Positions 54,430 through 64,000 of a stretch of 64,000 bases of DNA are shown one piece after another. The notes below the pieces were generated by a model that had not been told where the DNA came from, ran no database searches, and was given only the letters and a program-made list of their open reading frames with translations. The DNA is from Seminavis robusta (taxonomy: Eukaryota; Bacillariophyta; Bacillariophyceae; Naviculales; Naviculaceae): the NCBI GenBank assembly GCA_903772945.1, contig CAICTM010000034.1:99201-163200 (forward strand), given 5' to 3'. Both the position numbers and the translations under genes were made by a program. Numbering within the stretch: the stretch's first letter is position 1; each line of letters begins with the position of its first letter.

Positions 54430-54620
54430 GGACCGTGCGACTGTCTTCACTCAGGATTTAAAAAACTAGAAATTCCCACGACTGAGGACCGTTTGAAAAC
54501 ATGCCCTTAAACATGCCCTTAAAAATTCCCTTTTAATAAACATGCCCTTAAAACACGCCCTTAAATGAGATCCAGTCGTGGCAGCTTTTTAAAGCCTGAG
54601 CGAAAACCGTCGGACGGTCC
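54430..54620. mobile_element. TIR element with TTTAAGGG arrays, copy 2
   Basis: Same ends as the element at 40,067: GGACCGTGCGACTGTCTTCA then CTCAGGATTTAAAAA on the left, CTTTTTAAAGCCTGAGCGAA then AACCGTCGGACGGTCC on the right. The interior carries CATGCCCTTAAA units, the reverse complement of the TTTAAGGGGATG unit of copy 1. At 191 bp it is half as long. Confidence 0.8.
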
Positions 54621-55355
54621 TGGTACTCAAGTTTCACAGGGCGATGATGCAGTTGCGGTACAAGTAGCAATACGTACCGTAGATTACACTAGCTTACTAC
54701 TAGCTAATACAATATTCCCCTTTTTAATTGGCTGAGGTGCACACTGAAGCAGGACGCCTAAAGACGTCACACACTTTGCTGTCTCCTTTCATCGTCGAGT
54801 CATTGAAGGAGCTCTGCGTCCTTGATTGTCACCATGCAGCCATTGACTTTTCTTGATAGCATGGCTAGCTAGCTACCAGCAGTACAATACTGTAGTCACT
54901 ATTGAAGCGCATGTGTGCTAGTAATCAAGATGGCAGCAAGGAAACTCAAAAAGACTGGAGGATTTCAAGGAAAGGAGGCAGTGGGAGCTCAGTGTTATGG
55001 ATTGGGAAAGACAAGTTTAGTTTCGGTGCAGTTGGTGTTGATGATCTTGTTAGTGACATAGCTGGTGGTGAACAAACGCGATCTGTCTCGATTTCGCTTG
55101 GAAGTTCAATCCTTATCAAAGGTATTCAGTTGGGAGATGGCCATGCAAAAGAATGAGACAAAGCAAAATGCCATTACTTCCTAATACAGTACCGGTAGTA
55201 TTGGGACACCCAAGACAGTAGTCAATCGACAACTTCAAGAGCCTGGAAATGGAAATGACACCCTGACTTCAAGTACAATCAAGGATGAATGCACGTTTGT
55301 TTGCAACATTAATGCCAACTATCACCAGATCAAGCCTCCAACAGCAACCATTATT
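54621..55355. other. Intergenic
   Basis: A plus-strand 84-aa frame (54902-55156: GAVGVDDLVSDIAGGEQTRS) is weakly protein-like but has no recognisable family. Nothing else is seen. Confidence 0.4.
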
Positions 55356-55875
55356 GTTGTTTGCTAGTAATACTGCAGCTTATTGGGGAGTAATTTTGTT
55401 TTAGATTAAGCTGAAAAGCAAAAGTGAGGATTTTCTGGTGGCTGACATCAATTCTTGTGATTGAATTGGATATAAGGACCCCCGTAACACTTTAGACCTA
55501 AAACCCCCTTGGTTCCTTGCATCATGAATATGCACGCGAACCGGACTAGATGATTAATACACAAGTCAATAGTAAAGAGGTGTCAGGAATATTTCCTCCA
55601 ACACACTTCTGCACGGTGCCCTGAGTGTGTTGGAGGAAACATACCTGACACCTCTTTACTATTGACTCGTGTGTTAATCATCTAGTCCGGTTCGCATGTA
55701 AATTCATCATGCAAGGAACCAAGGGAGTTTTAGGTCTAAAGTGCTACGGGGGTCCTTATATCCAATTCAATCACAAGAATTGCTATGCACCACCAGAAAA
55801 TCCTCACTTTTGCTTTTCAGCTTAATCTAAAACCAAATTACTCCCCAATAAGCTGCAGTATTACTAGCAAACAAC
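55356..55875. repeat. 520-bp fold-back (inverted repeat) element
   Basis: Left arm about 55356-55613, right arm about 55618-55875. Matching segments include TTGCTAGTAATACTGCAGCT against AGCTGCAGTATTACTAGCAA, GATTGAATTGGATATAAGGA against TCCTTATATCCAATTCAATC, and AATAGTAAAGAGGTGTCAGG against CCTGACACCTCTTTACTATT. The loop is only a few bases around GCACGGTGCC. The arms differ at scattered bases. No coding capacity; a MITE or fold-back transposon is likely. Confidence 0.85.
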
Positions 55876-58277
55876 ACTGAAAAGCAAAAGTCTCATCTCG
55901 AGTTCGAAGCAAGATCAACCATCTCGAGATTGATATCACCAAGTTGATCCAAGACTATCAAGTCAAAGTGTATTGAGTTAACACCTGCAACAGAGAAGAG
56001 GTGCGCAGAATCAGCCTCTAGCTACACTATAAAGGATACCAAAAGGCTCTAACAGGAAAGAGGTGCTTGCTTACTTTTTCACGTGGGAGCGACTACCGAC
56101 TCCCACCTCTGAACCTGTCAACCGAAACGACTATAATAGCAACAACGATAATAATACGACGGTCACTTCTATACCATCACCATCACCATACCTATTAGCA
56201 CCCCCGGAAGCATTGAAACGAAGCGAAAGGACCTCGGGAAGCCTGTTATCTGTTATTTCGTTGAAGAGTACTGTTTTACTATAGGAATCCACTCAACGTC
56301 ATCACGGAAAACAAACATCCTCTTTTCCTCTCTCCATCTCTCATTCAAGCCGAAAGGATCAACAGGATCGATACCTCCTATCTCCTGCGCACCTCTCCTA
56401 TCAAGCGACTATCAACGCGGCGTTCTCCGGTCCAGATTAGAAAGCCATCCCAATTGAAATCCTACGAGATCGGGCGGGTTTTCTATTCTCGACCGCCGAC
56501 GGCCAAGTTGGAAGAATTTGACCACAAGAAGAAGTCTCCGGTCTTCCACAGCACAGTACAGAAAACAATTCCCATACGTATACGTTGTTTTCTGAACTAA
56601 GCTCCTGACGACCGCCGAAATCCCATTGTCGCTCCTCTTTTCGAACGATCGATCTTTTTTCTCCACAACAACAGGCTCGGTCAACCTTAACCCTAAGGCA
56701 ACCGGTGACGTTGATTCGAATCGAATCGCGAATCGAATCGATCTCTGAATCGAATCGATCCAAGACCCGCTACTCCGTGAATCGACTTCCCGCGACCGTA
56801 CCTCTTCCTCTGTACCTCTTCCTCCGTACGCAACCTCCTATCATCAAGAAGGACTTCACCAGATACCTGCAGTGACCACCGAGAAGAGAATTACACCTGT
56901 ATTCTTACTTTCTCACCGGCCACTAGTGGTTTCTCCCGACGTCCTTGTTGGAACTGATCCTACTGATCCAACCAGTCCTATCCCTATACAGACTGATTGA
57001 CTGATCGACACCTGCTGTTACAACCCTCCATTGATATCTAACTCCTCACCAAGAGGAACAACAAACAACAACAGAGTTCCTGTAAGGACTTGAGTTCAAG
57101 AGTACACCGGCTGCATAAGAGCTCCCTGCAGTCAGTCGTCCTCCTCAAACTTTACCACTCATACATTGATATCTAACTCCTCTCCCAGAGGAACAACAAA
57201 CAACAACAGAGTTCCTGTAAGGAATTGAGTTGCCACCAGTTGGATACTGTCTCAGCTTGTACTTTGGGTCCACTGAGCACAGTCTCCGATGAGATTATGC
57301 CATAGGAGCCATAGTATGGGTGCGGTGCAGCTGTGCTGGCTCAGTCTGGTGGAAAGATCGCTGCTGCATCTGTACACTCTTTCAGTACAATGAGCTGTGT
57401 CACCATCAGACAAGATAGGAACAGCTGTAGAGGACATAGAGTTCCTCTGCAAGAAAGGATGATGCTGTTCCTCATCCAGGACCTGTCTAGATAGATGGCT
57501 TGATCTATACCAGCCAAAAGAGATGCATGGATCTGTATCCTGCATGGCTGGATGATGGCGTTTCACGCAAAATCAAAGTTTGTGTTCATGTTATAGTTTA
57601 AAGAAGTAATGAAGAAGTAGTTGACCTGAGAAACAGACCCAACAGCACAAGTAGAGCTCTGCAGTAGACAGGATCCTGTATGGCCAGTGCCAGGGTATTG
57701 AGCAATTAGACTGTTCAATCATTGCTTCCATAGTGATTGAATAGCATTGGCTGCCAGCCTTGGGCTGGCCTTTCCAGCGCCAGTGGAAGGAGATCTCCAC
57801 CAACAGGGCTCTCCATCCCAGCTCTTGTGCACCTACCAGCTGAGTTCCTTTGGAATTCATAGGATTAACTTGTCGCAAGCACACAAGAGTGGCTAGTGTG
57901 GAAATCGTACGGAGGAAGAAGAGAGAAGAGGATTCGATTCATCGCGATCAGCCTGCCGACACAGTAAACGACCGAAAACTGGAATCGCGACCGATTGAGT
58001 CCAAACCAAGACGGGTGTAAAATACTCGTTAGTTTAACAAACTATGGCCACGGAGTGGCTTTTATGACGCGGGCAAGTGGTGGGGAAGCCCCCACCTAGC
58101 TGAGTCGTCATCTACTTATTTGCCCAATCAACATGACCTCATCCACTGGCCCAACGTGGAGCCAGCACCAAGTAGACAGATGCCCTGGGTAGGGGGGTGA
58201 GCACATTGATAGGGAACCTGCAGCGCAAAACCTGGGTTACAGGGGCTTACAACAGGATTTTTTCGGTATTGAAACCA
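55876..58277. other. Gene-poor region with a 68-bp direct repeat
   Basis: No intact gene. GAATCGAATCGAT-type repeats lie at 56,712-56,760. The texture changes here: the CTAGCTAG and ACCGGT palindromes typical of the rest become rare, suggesting repeat-derived or older sequence. A CTATAAAGGAT at 56,026 looks like a TATA box, but no transcript can be assigned. Confidence 0.4.
57029..57231. repeat. Direct repeat of about 68 bp
   Basis: 57029-57096 and 57164-57231 share CATTGATATCTAACTCCTC, then AGAGGAACAACAAACAACAA and CAGAGTTCCTGTAAGGA, spaced 135 bp start to start. Confidence 0.85.
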
Positions 58278-58976
58278 TTAACACCATAGGGACCGTGAGG
58301 ACACGTTAGATTGCCAGACCAAAGAGTGCTCGCCAGTAAGTGTGTCTGGGTGATCAGGTCCCAAGCTGGTGCAAGTGCCTTGGCATGCAATGCAAGATGC
58401 CAGCAGAGCCCGTAGGAGGTGGTACTCCTCAGGGTGGACCAGAGCAGGGTGTAAACCATCAAATGCACAAAAATTGTAAGATAGAGGAACAGCAGCAGAA
58501 GATGGGTCAAATGACACACTGGCAGTGTGTGGTTCCCGGGAGGGAGGCACAGTGGCTTGTGGAGTGTGTTGGGCTGTTCGAGGGGTTGTTGAGTCAATAG
58601 AAGGAGGAGGATAAGGGGGCACTGGAAGTGGGCTGGTGCACGGGGCAGGAGGGGAGATCTGGTTGGTGTTGGAGTGTTGTTGTAGGGGTTGGGATGTGGC
58701 ATGGTGGATGGTGTGTGGTAGGATAGAGGCGTGCCTCTGTTCAAGGGTGAAAACAAAGGCATCCTCCCTGATAGGTTAGGGTGTGATTCGGAAGAGTGTG
58801 ATCCTGTCAAGATGGTTGCATGCTCTAGGTGCTGTTGGCTTATCATCTGGGGAGTGGTGTTGTGTAGGGTGCGGAGGATGGGGGATGTGGTTGGTTGGTG
58901 CAAGTGTGGGAGTGGGTGGATGTCTGGGAGGACCTTGGGTTTGAGTGAAGTAGTGGATAGACATGGGAAAGTCCAT
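58278..58976 (-). pseudogene. Broken proline-rich reading frame
   Basis: Frames 58976-58776 and 58622-58278 are in the same phase, separated by an in-frame stop near 58,775. The joined sense is Pro/His/Thr-rich (PPRHPPTPTLAPTNHIPHPP), then a more structured end (SYNFCAFDGLHPALVHPEEY; HLLRALLASCIACQGTC). It may be a gag-like or transposon-derived frame. The longer 287-aa frame over the same DNA (58247-59110) has less protein-like composition. Function unknown. Confidence 0.35.
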
Positions 58977-61900
58977 GTGGGGTGGTAGGAGGGTGGGTGG
59001 GAAAGCCAGACAGAAGTTTTAGAAGCTATGCGTAGTCCAGCAGTGGTGTGGGATGAGTGAGGGAAATGACGTGATCGTATCGCTTGCGCCTCACTTATGG
59101 TGAAATGCACAACAGATCTGGAATGTTGGAGATGAAAGGGGTTGTAAGATAGATCAACATACCGGTAAATAGTGGTCCATCTCTTACTTTACTGATTCTC
59201 CGTTGTATGAGAGGACTGCAGTGGGTCGAGTGATAGACTTCTCTTTGGCTAACCTCATTTTCTTTTTTACTCGCTCTGCAGAGGAAAGACATTACAAACC
59301 ATCTCTCTCTTGTGCTATTTGAAAGAGCATCTAGGACAGAGTGGACCAAGTTTGGTGGTTTGCCCACTATCAGTTTTGTTCGCGTGGGCTGACTGCAATA
59401 TGAGATTGATGTAGAAGAGGCGGGCTGATAATAAGGGCAATGCACTGATATGGGCCCGCTGTCCTGCGGCATCTAGGTTAAGTCGAATGGTGGTCTGCGA
59501 TATATATTCAGAGCTTCTTGGGGCTTAGATTGTTAGCCACTGGATCATTAAAGGCTGTGCCATTTCTAGCGTGGCAGGGGTCCAAGACTATCACCACTAA
59601 TCTGCCAGACTGAGAGGGAACGCTATAGTGGTGTGTGGATTCCATAGAGGCGCCAAAAGGCTCGGTTAAAAGAGGTATTTCTCTTGGTCGGGTGGCAGAA
59701 TAACATACTGAGTATTAGACTAGTACAAGCGAACTCTATAGCCTGGTGAGAGGGGAGCTCTCGCTTTAGAGTGGTTGGTGATGGTGAATCGGCGCTTTCA
59801 AAGGTACTGCGTTGGTGACTCTCTGTTTGCGCGATTGTATCGCGGTGCATAATTCGCGGACGGTTTGTGTACGAGCTATTAGAGCTGGATCATTGGCGAT
59901 CCTAAAGCTGTGTGGTCTCAAAGGCCTCCCAGGGTGGACTCCCACACTCTGTAAGTTGTGAGGCGATACTAATTACTGACTCAGCGCGCAGTGTATGAGT
60001 AAAAAGCAAGACTGTCGTGCACGAAGCGGTTTACCTCGATTCAGGTGAATAGACCTTTCGTTGTGGGGCATGAAGTCACAATTGGGAGAAGAGTCAGCTC
60101 GCATACAAGTCATAAATAGTAGAGAGTGGACGAGTGAGAAGTCAGTTATGTATTAATATCTATGCCACAACACGCTGCAGTTCTGACTGTTGGAGCACTC
60201 ATTGGCCTTCATGGCAAGTGTCTTCGCGAGGGGCTTCAGTAGGAGAGGCAGAGTCAGGTGCAGCAGACGGTTGAGGACTAGTTTCTTCCAGATGTAACGG
60301 TTCGGGTTGTGGACTGCAGCAAATCTCAGCCTCTGTCAATGAATCACAGAGTTACGGGCCCAGAACTATTTGTAGTTGTTCTTGGTGGGGTGAGATCCTT
60401 TGGGGATGTAGGAGCTGGGCAGGTTAGATGGGCGATTGGGATGTCGTTATGGAAACTATTAAATGTCGAGCCAAGGCCTGGGAATTCAAAACTTATAAGT
60501 CCATTACGAGATGTAACTATGTTTGTTGTTTTTGATCTTGTTGTGCCCTTACTCCAGATTGGAAGAAGGAGTTCAGTATTGGATTCAGATATGGGCTACA
60601 GGTGGTTCTACGGAAATTTATCCGGTGACTGGTATAACAGTAAGGTCAGTTGCTCCAGATAATCATTGTTCTACGGTCTCCAGAAGTCGCTCATCAGGGA
60701 TATGGATCTGGTAAATTGGTGAGCCCCTATTCGATGTAGGAAATAACAGTTTCGCAAACTTTTAAGGGAACGTCCGAGTTCAGAGAAAACAATTAGCGTT
60801 AGTGGAGTCCTGAGAGTAAGAAGAGGAAAAAAGTAAGACAATAACAGGTGATTGGTAACTTAACTGCTTCTCGGTGGTCACTGCAGGTATCTCGTGAAGT
60901 CCTTCTTGATGATAGTAGGCTGCGCATGGGAGGAAGAAAAAAGAGGTTCTTGGCTTGTACTCATGGGTTCGTCGCCCGTCGTGGAAGAATTAAAGTACGA
61001 TTCTACGGGTGGAAAAAACTATGCCCAAAGAAAAATCGAAACAAAGGGTTAGTCAGTAGAAAATGTTACTGTTATCCTTGAAGCGCATGCGCTATCTCCT
61101 TTCCCATTGTTTCTGACCCACTCGTGGCTTGAATGCTTAAAAATGGTGGTAGGTGTATTGCGTCCCTTCGGAACTTCAGATCCTTTTGTCAAGGCATCTG
61201 ATGAGGATCATTTGTTACTTGGAGTTATAAAGCGGCACAAGTGGCGCACCGCGCCGCAAATTGCGGCCTTCTGTTTTGAAGTTAGCTCGGCAAAGTCTGC
61301 TGCGAATTAAACCTATTCGATAATGTGTACTGCTACACTTTTTCCGATTGATGTAGTCACGACCAAGCGATTCTCGGTTGGAGCGACAACGCTGGAACAA
61401 CTCATTGGTGCCTCTGGTAAACTGTCCGTCTTGGATACTGGATTGGTCAGGGTGCTCTATTTAAGAACAGGGGCAAGCCCGGCTGTTAGTACCAGTCATT
61501 GCTCTGTTCGCAGTGCGTGAGTAGGGATTGGGCTAATGGGGGAATCCTCCAACGAATCGCTAATTGTTCCTCTCGTTGCGCGTTTGGGGAACACACAGAG
61601 GACTTCGGCCCTTTGACAATGGGATATTCTTTTTCGCCGGGGTTTGTTTCAAGGAGAACTAGATAAGCTGCTAGAACCAGTCTAGCACACACTCGATACG
61701 TATTGGAGTTGTATTTGTCTGTACTGATGACATAGCTTAGTGTATGCTCGCTGCGAACGGCTTATTCTTTCTATCTACAAAATATACTCCACAGACGTAT
61801 TGGCTCTTTCGTTCGTTGCTGATGTCCACGGGCAGGTCGGCAGATCGCGCGCGCTCACATCTCCAAACCAGGCCAGAGATCGAGAGATAGTACCATAAGT

Positions 61901-63359
61901 TCTCAGCAGTCTGAACTCCGCACTCGACAAGTAGTCGCGTGTTCACGATATGCCTGTTCTGTTGGATCCGGAGTGTACTCGTCCGGCGATTGCATGTGCG
62001 TCGGCTTGGCGATAAAGTGGAATCGTTAGGCGGGTTCCATGCTCTCTCTCACACCTCACCGGGATATAGTGATTGGAGTGATTGCGATGGCGTTTTTACG
62101 GGTACATTGCTGAATGAGGTGACGACGCTGTAAGGAGAGAGGAAGAAAAAGATCATGCTATATAATGATATATATTCGCGTGAGCTGCACATGACGGCGC
62201 TAGTCGAGCAACTGGAAAAATACACGAAGCGTTATGGAGTGAAATGAGTAAAACAGTACTCCTTTCAACAATCGTCAACCAGAAACAGGCTTCCGGAGTC
62301 TTTTCGGCTTCGCTTTCAAATCGTTCTAATGGTGTGCTAATAGTAGTGTGATCGTATAGGTTTGACCGATGGGTTGTGTTTGAAATGCTCACTTAGTGTT
62401 GTGTTCTGATTTTGGCTATATTGAAGGGTGGCAGACGACTGCTCTCTCTGGCCGGAGTTCTCTTTTCGGCTTCGCCCTCGAATTAAAGGTGCTTGGCCTG
62501 CCTCGCGAAATATTCCCGGTTCCATCACGGAGCCGAAACCCCAGACGAGGCGTTCCCGAAAGTCGCGCAACTCTACTTAAGATGGAGGCGAACAGTTGAC
62601 AGGATACACCAGTCAGTTACTCGGTTAATAGACTCAATACAATCGGTCGACACAGCAGAAAATACTTGTTGTCGACAAGATCAAACGCAAGACGAGCAAA
62701 AATATATCGATGCGTTATACCAGAGAGATCGACTTCTCCGCTAGTCAAACGTTCCAGGCCGAATCGAGCGTATGACGCAATGCTCCACCAAGTAGGACCA
62801 CCAAGTGCGCAAGAACAGGGCAGCGCGCAAGACGCAGCAAAGTGTCCATTCCAACCTTATCTAAGAACTGGAGAAGTGTGCTTCGGGATGAGGGATAGTC
62901 AGCCAGTTGTGTAGAGGGTCGGCTTGGTTACGTCGGCCGCAAGCAGAAGGCAACAGGTACATCATTGTCAACTTTTCTTTACGGAGCCGAATATCTCAGT
63001 CGTGCCTGCGGAGATAATGCGGTGAAACGGTACTCAAACGGTACTCACACGGTACTCACAAGATCGGTACCGTACCTCGGTTCCGAAAGCAGGCCGAGCC
63101 GAAGATCCGAGTCGCCTCACATTTCGATCGATTCCGTGAACTCCTTGGCTCCGTATACTGTTCCGAGTACACTACAGGAGTTACTCGCAACACCACGAGA
63201 GCACCGTTCGGTCGGTTTCGAAGGATTCCAAGGGTATCAGTGTGTCAAGCAGCCTCTGTTTAGTCATTGACCAACAGTGCACGCCTTCAGGACCACTTTT
63301 GGATTCACTACAACAACACCTCTACACCACACCACACTCAGCCAGCGCACCAACAACCA
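58977..63359. other. 4.4 kb without a recognised gene
   Basis: All open frames are short and without coherent composition on either strand. The host-type palindromes are scarce. A small ACGGTACTCA triplet tandem lies near 63,027-63,060. Possibly the untranslated or decayed part of a transposon that continues to the right. Confidence 0.4.
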
Positions 63360-64000
63360 TGGCTCGCAAGAAAGAAGCAACAACAACAGGCCCAGCCTGC
63401 CATTGGTGTTACACCAACAGCAATCTGGCAATAGTACTGGCAACACCAACAGGTCCACCACTGCAGGGCCTCCACATCCAGTTCCAATTCCATCCCATGA
63501 AAGCACACCTGTGGACCCCCCTGCAGTCAACCATACAAGGCCTCCAGCTGTGACCCCTTCTCCACCAGCCAACAAAGGTGTTACCCTTTCAAAGATCAGC
63601 CACCAACTGGCAATGGCATTGAAGAAAATGAAACAAATGAACCAAACTCCCTTTCTTGGCTCAACCACAAGCCACAATACCCAATCAGTTGCGTTCCTAC
63701 CATCCACCATGACTACATTCCCTGCACACCTGGTTTATCACCCAAGCCTAGCCCTGAGATCAAGGCTAGGAGGACCGATTCAGAACCAGGCAGTTTGGAA
63801 CAGAGTTTGTTGGGTGATTTTGAGGACCCTCTTGGTCGTCCATCCCAACCCAAGGTTGCCATGGATGTTGTCCCTCCCTCTGCTGGAGGTGAATACCATC
63901 ACCAAGTAGTGGGCCCTCAATGGGGATGTATATCCCCAACCAACAACAATCATACCATCACATCGTGGCATCTCACCACCCTATATCTCTCTTCTTTTCC
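63360..64000 (+). pseudogene. Partial open frame at right edge, transposon-like N-terminal region
   Basis: From ATGGCTCGCAAGAAAGAAGC (63360) the coding sense seems to move between frames: MARKKEATTTGPA, then a Pro/Ser/Thr-rich stretch (PPHPVPIPSHESTPVDPPAV) and finally NGIEENETNEPNSLSWLNHK with PCTPGLSPKPSPEIKARRTD, which runs without a stop to the end of the window. One or two frame changes are needed. No domain is visible; perhaps a Gag-like or other repeat-derived protein whose main part lies outside. Confidence 0.35.

Overview
The window looks like nuclear DNA of a photosynthetic stramenopile, most likely a raphid pennate diatom. The reasons are short (67-148 bp) GT-AG introns, class III nucleotide cyclases fused to HD-type phosphodiesterases, a secreted alpha-carbonic anhydrase, Ser/Asn-rich disordered proteins, a fucosyltransferase-like Golgi-type protein and a diatom-style tyrosine-recombinase retrotransposon. 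I suspect a Seminavis-like species, but the sequence alone does not prove it. No tRNA, rRNA, CRISPR or bacterial operon was recognised.

Layout. 1-1,242: 5' part of a secreted solute-binding-protein-like gene (minus strand, runs off the left edge). 2,770-12,830: a minus-strand tyrosine-recombinase (DIRS/PAT-like) retrotransposon, interrupted at its 3' side by a Gypsy-type LTR element (2,964-7,530) with a TGAG target duplication. 13,243-13,677: a small terminal-inverted-repeat element packed with GCGTGAAAC repeats. 14,722-18,206: relics of a transposon-like unit with two convergent, frame-broken reading frames. 19,484-21,934: an intact Ser/Arg/Asn-rich protein. 22,050-23,398: a broken 2OG-Fe(II) oxygenase-like gene. 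24,353-26,036: a two-exon type II membrane glycosyltransferase-like gene.

28,579-53,710 is the core of the window. It holds three receptor-like class III cyclases: A (plus, 9 exons, 1,158 aa), B (minus, 12 exons, 1,175 aa) and C (minus, 7 exons, 858 aa). A and B carry a C-terminal cyclic-nucleotide phosphodiesterase on the same chain; C does not. Between A and B lies an intronless gene with a possible SUMO/ubiquitin-like fold, its stop codon 4 bp from that of A. Between B and C lie a secreted alpha-carbonic anhydrase, a disordered protein with a C-terminal zinc ribbon, and a Cys-rich four-helix membrane protein. I reconstructed the exon structures by hand; every junction is GT-AG and every total is divisible by three. 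In all three cyclases, short exons (9, 16, 24 and 36 nt) carry the metal-binding aspartates. In A, omission of the 9-nt exon would delete Asp-Met-Ala in frame, which would leave an inactive cyclase attached to an intact phosphodiesterase.

40,067-40,466 and 54,430-54,620 are two copies of one terminal-inverted-repeat family with internal TTTAAGGG arrays. 55,356-55,875 is a 520-bp fold-back palindrome. 55,900-64,000 is gene-poor, with proline-rich broken reading frames and a partial open frame at the right edge. Host genes are frame-clean, whereas every transposon is riddled with one-base indels. The two Gypsy LTRs differ by indels almost only, so residual assembly error in repeats is a serious possibility.
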